10,127 nt of DNA from CAYYWV01 sp964475385. GTDB taxonomy: Bacteria > Pseudomonadota > Alphaproteobacteria > JAAXGF01. The stretch is taken from assembly GCA_964475385.1 (NCBI GenBank), contig CAYYWV010000088.1, positions 1 through 10,127 of the forward strand. The letters run 5' to 3'. Shown here piece after piece: positions 5,624 to 10,127 of the stretch. Position 1 is the stretch's first letter; every line of letters begins with the position of its first letter. The notes under the pieces are model-generated. The model saw only the letters and a list, made by a program, of their open reading frames with translations. It was not told where the DNA came from and searched no databases. The translations under genes were made by a program, and so were the position numbers.

Positions 5624-6760
5624 ATGGCCGCGCGTTCGCCGATTCTCGACCAGGGCAAGTTCAAGACCTCGCTCGCTTTCCAGGACAAGCTGCGCGCGGC
5701 CCAGGAGACGAGCGGCAAGCCTTATGCGCAGCAGGTCGCCGAGATCCTCGGCCTGATGATGGGGCCGGGCAAGATCGACGCCTGGGAGTACTTCATGTAC
5801 GGGCTTTATGACGACCGCCTGTACAGCGCCGACGACAAGGCGCGGTTCGTCGGGCGCAAGCTGATCCGCACGCTCACCCGGCGCTATCTCAAGGACGCGC
5901 TCGCGCCCGTGACCACCGACAAGATGCGCTTTTACGCCCATATGCAGGCCCGCGGCTTCGCCGCGCCGCGCACGCTTGCCGTGTTTCGCAAGCGCCGGCG
6001 CTACGAGGGCGCGCCGATGCTCGACGATCTCGATGCGGTGGCCCGGTTCTTACGCGAGGGCCTCGCTTATCCCGCCTTCGCCAAGCCGGTGGAATACACG
6101 CGCAGCATCGGCGTCGCTCGGCTCGAGGGTTACGATCGGGCGACCGACACGCTGCGCCTCGGCGACGGGCGCCGGGTCGCGGTCGCCGACTTCGTGGCCG
6201 AGGTCGCCGGCTTCGCCAAGCACGGTTACCTGTTTCAGGAGCCGCTCGTCCCCCATCCCGAGATCGCGGCGCTCTGCGGCCCCAGGGTGTCGACCGTGCG
6301 GGCGCTCGTCCTTCTCGAAGACGACGGTCCGCATATCCTGCGCGCGGCCTGGAAGGTTCCGGTCGGCGACAACCCGGCCGACAACTTCTGGCGCCGCGGC
6401 AACATGCTCGCCGCGGTCGAGGTCGAGACCGGCCGCGTGGCGCGCGTGATCGAGCGCGGTTTCCCCGGCCAAGAGGAGATCGAGACCCACCCCGACACCG
6501 GCGCGCGGCTCGCAGGCGCGAGCCTTCCCGACTGGCCGGCCCTGCGCGCGCTCTGCCTCGCGGCGGCGACCGCGTTCCCGGGCAGCCCGATCCAGGGCTG
6601 GGATATCGCGCTCTGCGAAACCGGTCCGATCGCGGTCGAGGTCGAGGGCAACGGCGGCGACCCGATGATGACCCAGCTTCCCTGGCGCCGTGGGCTTCTC
6701 GACGACCGCTTCGCCGCCCATCTCGAAGCCTGCCGTCGGCGGCGTCCCCGCGCGGCCTGA
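5624..6760 (+). CDS. sugar-transfer-associated ATP-grasp family protein
   Basis: A 378-residue soluble protein with a C-terminal ATP-grasp fold resembling the family annotated as sugar-transfer-associated ATP-grasp (alpha-L-glutamate ligase-related). The N-terminal ~100 residues are a charged, helical region (GPGKIDAWEYFMYGLYDDRLY). The ATP-grasp part follows: AFAKPVEYTRSIGV with a candidate ATP-binding Lys at 154, the hinge-like YLFQEPLVPHPEIA (202-215), AWKVPVGDNPADNFWRRGN (242-260), and the metal-binding strand GWDIALCETGPIAVEVEGN (325-343) with D327, E339/E341 and N343. Such enzymes form acyl-phosphate intermediates and ligate a carboxylate to an amine or similar. Family members often occur in polysaccharide or cell-surface gene clusters, but no glycosyltransferase is adjacent here and the substrate is unknown. 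No signal peptide or membrane segment. The start at 5624 has a poor ribosome site. The C-terminus is basic (CRRRRPRAA). Confidence 0.8.
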   Translation: MAARSPILDQGKFKTSLAFQDKLRAAQETSGKPYAQQVAEILGLMMGPGKIDAWEYFMYGLYDDRLYSADDKARFVGRKLIRTLTRRYLKDALAPVTTDKMRFYAHMQARGFAAPRTLAVFRKRRRYEGAPMLDDLDAVARFLREGLAYPAFAKPVEYTRSIGVARLEGYDRATDTLRLGDGRRVAVADFVAEVAGFAKHGYLFQEPLVPHPEIAALCGPRVSTVRALVLLEDDGPHILRAAWKVPVGDNPADNFWRRGNMLAAVEVETGRVARVIERGFPGQEEIETHPDTGARLAGASLPDWPALRALCLAAATAFPGSPIQGWDIALCETGPIAVEVEGNGGDPMMTQLPWRRGLLDDRFAAHLEACRRRRPRAA

Positions 6761-6815
6761 TCCGGCGCGCCGCTCCGCGCATGAGGGCCGGGGCTTGTTG
6801 ACGGACGCGCCCAAA

Positions 6816-6825
6816 CTTGCGCAAG
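6816..6825. repeat. 10-bp palindrome CTTGCGCAAG
   Basis: A perfect dyad in the 119-bp convergent intergenic region between the ATP-grasp gene and radC. It is too short to form a strong terminator and has no T-run. It could be a binding site or chance. Confidence 0.25.
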
Positions 6826-6851
6826 CAGGTCCGCGCTGGTTTGAACGCTCG

Positions 6852-6875
6852 GGCGAGTCGGTTCGCCGGCTCGCC
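6852..6875. terminator. hairpin between convergent ATP-grasp and radC genes
   Basis: A 10-pair stem with one T-G wobble (GGCGAGTCGG 6852-6861 with CCGGCTCGCC 6866-6875) closes a TTCG loop. It starts 4 bp beyond the radC stop and 91 bp beyond the ATP-grasp stop. Neither side has a T-run. Its place between convergent genes suggests a shared transcription end or mRNA 3' protection rather than a canonical intrinsic terminator. Confidence 0.45.
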
Positions 6876-6879
6876 GGGC

Positions 6880-7575
6880 TCAGAGCAGGCCGAGGGCCTT
6901 GAACGAGGTGTGGCGCGTGCGGCCGACGATGATGTGGTCGTGCAACGTCACCCCGAGCTTGGCGGCGGCCTCGGCCACCGCGCGGGTCATCTCGATATCC
7001 GCGCGCGAGGGCGTCGGATCGTCGCTCGGATGGTTGTGCGCCATGATGATCGCCGTCGCGCCGAGCTCGAGCGCGCGGCGCACCACCTCGCGGGGGTAGA
7101 CCGGGGTGTGGTTCACGGTTCCGGTCTGCTGGATCTCGTCGGCGATCAGCGCGTTGCGGTTGTCGAGAAACAGGATGCGGAAGGCCTCGGTCTTGCGGTG
7201 CCCCATGCTCGCCCGGCAGTAGGCGAGCAGCTTGTCCCAGCTACTCAGCACCGGGCGGTCGATGACCTCCTCGCGCATGAAAGCGAGCGCCGCGGCCTGC
7301 ACGGTCTTGAGCGCCGCCACCGTGGCGTCGCCGACGCCCGCGACCTCGCGCAACCGCGCGGGCTCGGCCGAGATGACGCCGGCGAAGCTGCCGAAGCGCG
7401 CGAGCAGCGCCTTGGCGAGCGGCTTGACGTCGCCGCGCGGGCGGGCGGAGAAGAGCACGAGCTCGAGAAGCTCGTAGTCGGCGAGCGCGTCCGCGCCGCC
7501 GCGCAGAAAGCGCTGGCGCAGGCGTTCGCGGTGGCCGAGATAGTGGGGCTTGTCGGCGGCGGGCGTCCCGGCCAT
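6880..7575 (-). CDS. radC: RadC family JAMM-domain protein
   Basis: A 231-residue RadC protein of normal length. The N-terminal UPF0758 region has YLGHRERLRQRF (12-23) and LADYELLELVL (31-41), and a helix-hairpin-helix-like stretch lies near 70-95 (LREVAGVGDATVAALK). The C-terminal MPN/JAMM metalloprotease-like domain has E130 and the zinc motif H180-x-H182-x7-S190-x2-D193. The usual HNHPSGDPTPS reads HNHPSDDPTPS here, with Gly replaced by Asp. The original DNA-repair role assigned to RadC was an error, and its true function is unsettled, with proposed roles in competence and recombination. It is the last gene of the sfsA-map-radC run, starting 10 nt after map. No Shine-Dalgarno precedes the ATG, so translation may be coupled to map. 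Confidence 0.95.
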   Translation of the reverse strand: MAGTPAADKPHYLGHRERLRQRFLRGGADALADYELLELVLFSARPRGDVKPLAKALLARFGSFAGVISAEPARLREVAGVGDATVAALKTVQAAALAFMREEVIDRPVLSSWDKLLAYCRASMGHRKTEAFRILFLDNRNALIADEIQQTGTVNHTPVYPREVVRRALELGATAIIMAHNHPSDDPTPSRADIEMTRAVAEAAAKLGVTLHDHIIVGRTRHTSFKALGLL

Positions 7576-7585
7576 GGAACCGCGC

Positions 7586-8419
7586 TTAGGCGTAAGGCGG
7601 CCGGTCGAGCCCTGCCGGCGAGAGCGTGAAGATCTCGCAGCCGTCGGCGGTCACCCCGATCGAGTGCTCGAACTGCGCCGAAAGCGAGCGGTCCTTGGTG
7701 ACCGCGGTCCAACCGTCGGCCAGCACCTTCACCTCGTGCCGGCCGAGGTTGATCATCGGCTCGATGGTGAAGAACATGCCCTCGCGCAGGACCGCGCCTT
7801 CGCCCGGGCGGCCGAAGTGGAGCACGTTGGGCGCGTCGTGAAAGACCCGGCCGAGGCCGTGGCCGCAGAAGTCGCGCACCACCGAGCAGCGCTCGCCCTC
7901 GGCGAAGGTCTGGATCGCCGCCCCGATGTCGCCGAGCGTGGCGCCCGGACGCACGGCCGCGATCCCGCGCATCATCGCCTCATAGGTCACGTCGCACAAC
8001 CGACGCGCTTTTCGCGAAACCGCGCCCGCGAAGTACATGCGGCTCGAATCGCCGTGCCAGCCGTCGAGGATCACGGTGACGTCGATGTTGAGGATGTCGC
8101 CCTCGCGAAGCCGCTTGTCGCCGGGAATGCCGTGGCAGACCACGTGATTGACCGAAATGCAGGTCGCCTTCGGAAAGCCCCGGTAGCCGAGCGGCGCCGG
8201 GATGGCCCCGTGATCGACGATGAACGCGTGGCACAGGCGGTCGAGCTCGCCCGTGGTCACCCCCGGCTTCACGTAAGGCGCGATGAAGTCGAGCGTCTCG
8301 GCCGCGAGCCGTCCGGCCCGGCGCATGCCCTCGAAGTCCTCGGGGCCGTGAAGACGGATGCCCTCGGGGGTTCGCGGCTGGGCGGCGCTGTCGTAGGGGA
8401 GCTTCACGTCCGGCACCAT
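7586..8419 (-). CDS. map: type I methionine aminopeptidase
   Basis: A 277-residue cytosolic metalloenzyme that removes the initiator Met from new proteins after deformylation. All five metal ligands are present: D113 (NIDVTV), D124 (WHGDSS), H187 (CGHGLG), E220 (TIEPM) and E251 (QFEHS), each offset by 16 from E. coli D97, D108, H171, E204 and E235. Substrate-binding H96 is in VVCHGIPG. A roughly 16-residue N-terminal extension ahead of LHGPEDFEGMRRAG accounts for the offset and is common in alphaproteobacterial homologues. There is no SH3/zinc-finger N-terminal domain. The ATG lies 2 nt after the sfsA stop, with only a distant GGAAGGG upstream, which suggests coupling to sfsA translation. Stop TAA. 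Probably essential if it is the only copy. Confidence 0.98.
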   Translation of the reverse strand: MVPDVKLPYDSAAQPRTPEGIRLHGPEDFEGMRRAGRLAAETLDFIAPYVKPGVTTGELDRLCHAFIVDHGAIPAPLGYRGFPKATCISVNHVVCHGIPGDKRLREGDILNIDVTVILDGWHGDSSRMYFAGAVSRKARRLCDVTYEAMMRGIAAVRPGATLGDIGAAIQTFAEGERCSVVRDFCGHGLGRVFHDAPNVLHFGRPGEGAVLREGMFFTIEPMINLGRHEVKVLADGWTAVTKDRSLSAQFEHSIGVTADGCEIFTLSPAGLDRPPYA

Positions 8420-8421
8420 CT

Positions 8422-9144
8422 CTATCGGTCGACCCTTCCGCCCGCGTCGAAGTGGACCGGCAGGGCGCGATCGAGCGTGACGGAACGTGTCGTCAGTTTA
8501 CAGCAATAACAAATTGCTTCAACGCCCGCCGCGCGCGCCTCGGCGAGCGCCGCCGCGTAGGCCGGGTCGATGTCGTCGGCGATGGTGAAGCCCGGGCAGT
8601 CCTCGCGCTGGACAAGGTAGAACATCACCGCGCGGCCGCCATTCGCCGCCACCTCGGCGAGCTCGGCCAGGTGCTTGGTTCCGCGCGCGGTGACCGCATC
8701 GGGGAACTCGGCGAGCCGGTCGCGGCGAAGATGCACGTTCTTGACCTCGACATAGCAGGGCGGACGGCCCGCGCCTTCGAGCAGAAGGTCGATGCGCGAG
8801 CTCTTTCCGTAACGCACCTCGCGCCGTAGGCTGTCGTAGCCCGCAAGCTCGGGCACCCGGCCGGCCTCGACCGCCTCGGCGACGATGCCGTTGGGGCGCG
8901 CCGTGTTGATGCCGACGAGGCCTGCGCCGACGCGCACGAGCTCCCAACTATAGCGCAGCTTGCGCTCCGGGTTGCGCGCCGGCGACAGCCAAACCTCGCG
9001 CCCCGGCTCGGCGAGCCCGGTCATGGCCCCCGGGTTGGCGCAGTGCGCGGTCACCAGGCTGCCGTCGTCGAGCTCGTGATCGCTGAGGAAGCGCTTGTAG
9101 CGGCGAACCAGGCGGCCGCGGATCAGCGGATCGGGAAACTGCAT
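8422..9144 (-). CDS. sfsA: DNA/RNA nuclease-fold protein SfsA
   Basis: A 240-residue SfsA family protein, named 'sugar fermentation stimulation' from E. coli work. It has an N-terminal OB-fold-like part with RYKRFL (15-20), HCANPGAMTGL (34-44) and SPARNPERKLRYSWELV (54-70), then a PD-(D/E)xK nuclease core: RIDLLL with D119, and YVEVKNV with E133 and K135, followed by FPDAVTARGTKHLAEL (147-162). The catalytic residues look intact. The physiological role is unclear; a sugar-metabolism regulator and a nuclease have both been proposed. The C-terminal stretch ICYCCKLTT (211-219) is unusually Cys-rich and is encoded by locally AT-rich DNA. The start at 9144 matches the family (FPDPLIRGRLVRRYKRF) and lies directly below a strong promoter with no room for a ribosome site, so the mRNA is predicted leaderless. 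Confidence 0.96.
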   Translation of the reverse strand: MQFPDPLIRGRLVRRYKRFLSDHELDDGSLVTAHCANPGAMTGLAEPGREVWLSPARNPERKLRYSWELVRVGAGLVGINTARPNGIVAEAVEAGRVPELAGYDSLRREVRYGKSSRIDLLLEGAGRPPCYVEVKNVHLRRDRLAEFPDAVTARGTKHLAELAEVAANGGRAVMFYLVQREDCPGFTIADDIDPAYAAALAEARAAGVEAICYCCKLTTRSVTLDRALPVHFDAGGRVDR

Positions 9145-9151
9145 GAACGCT

Positions 9152-9176
9152 TAGGTAGAGACCCGCCCGGGGCCTG

Positions 9177-9180
<4 letters not shown>
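9152..9180 (-). promoter_or_regulatory. sfsA-map-radC promoter overlapping the rnr stop codon
   Basis: On the minus strand, TTGACA (9175-9180) is a perfect -35, followed by a 17-bp spacer and TACCTA (9152-9157), a -10 sharing TA at its start and A at the fifth-position region of a typical alphaproteobacterial box. The rnr TGA stop (9177-9179) is part of the -35 hexamer. Transcription starting 7-8 nt past the -10 would begin at 9144-9145, on or next to the A of the sfsA ATG. The 7 nt between -10 and ATG (AGCGTTC) contain no Shine-Dalgarno. Confidence 0.7.

Positions 9181-10127
<947 letters not shown>

Noticed and set aside
5889..6824. 311-codon minus-strand frame opposite the ATP-grasp gene
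   Set aside because: Arg-rich antisense shadow. The plus strand has the conserved ATP-grasp motifs.
7550..8509. 319-codon plus-strand frame opposite map
   Set aside because: Antisense of a certain methionine aminopeptidase with all metal ligands. The product is a low-complexity shadow.

Overview
The window looks like part of the core chromosome of a high-GC alphaproteobacterium. The evidence is the GroES/GroEL and Usg protein sequences, a CIRCE operator combined with an alphaproteobacterial-type heat-shock promoter, a TTAA-N7-TTAAC (CtrA-type) site, and the sfsA-map-radC gene run. A block of exactly 100 Ns at 4935-5034 looks like a scaffold gap placeholder, so this is a draft or metagenome assembly. 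I see no insertion sequence, phage gene, CRISPR array, tRNA or rRNA, and no convincing new multi-gene system. The interest lies mainly in regulatory detail and two poorly characterised proteins.

Left block (minus strand, 46-3934): the groES-groEL operon, ended by a strong hairpin, is followed by an SLC13-type permease with two RCK_C/TrkA_C domains. Upstream of groES lie a sigma-32-like promoter (4053-4081) and, just downstream of the expected transcription start, a perfect CIRCE inverted repeat (4012-4038). This points to dual control of the chaperonin by a heat-shock sigma factor and the HrcA repressor.

Middle block (plus strand, 4240-6760): three genes probably transcribed separately. The first is usg, a small conserved alphaproteobacterial protein of unknown function, divergent from groES and followed by a classic terminator. 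The second is a secreted, glycine-zipper 17-kDa-antigen-like surface protein interrupted by the N gap. The third is a sugar-transfer-associated ATP-grasp protein. The 305-nt groES/usg divergent region is AT-rich in part and carries the CtrA-type site at 4137-4152.

Right block (minus strand, 6880-10127): the 3' part of rnr (RNase R, cut by the window edge), then sfsA, map and radC, tightly packed (2 nt between sfsA and map, 10 nt between map and radC). A near-consensus promoter (TTGACA-N17-TACCTA) overlaps the rnr stop codon and would start transcription at or within a base of the sfsA ATG, predicting a leaderless transcript for sfsA-map-radC. The genes are housekeeping functions: RNA decay, a nuclease-fold protein, N-terminal methionine removal, and a JAMM-domain RadC protein.
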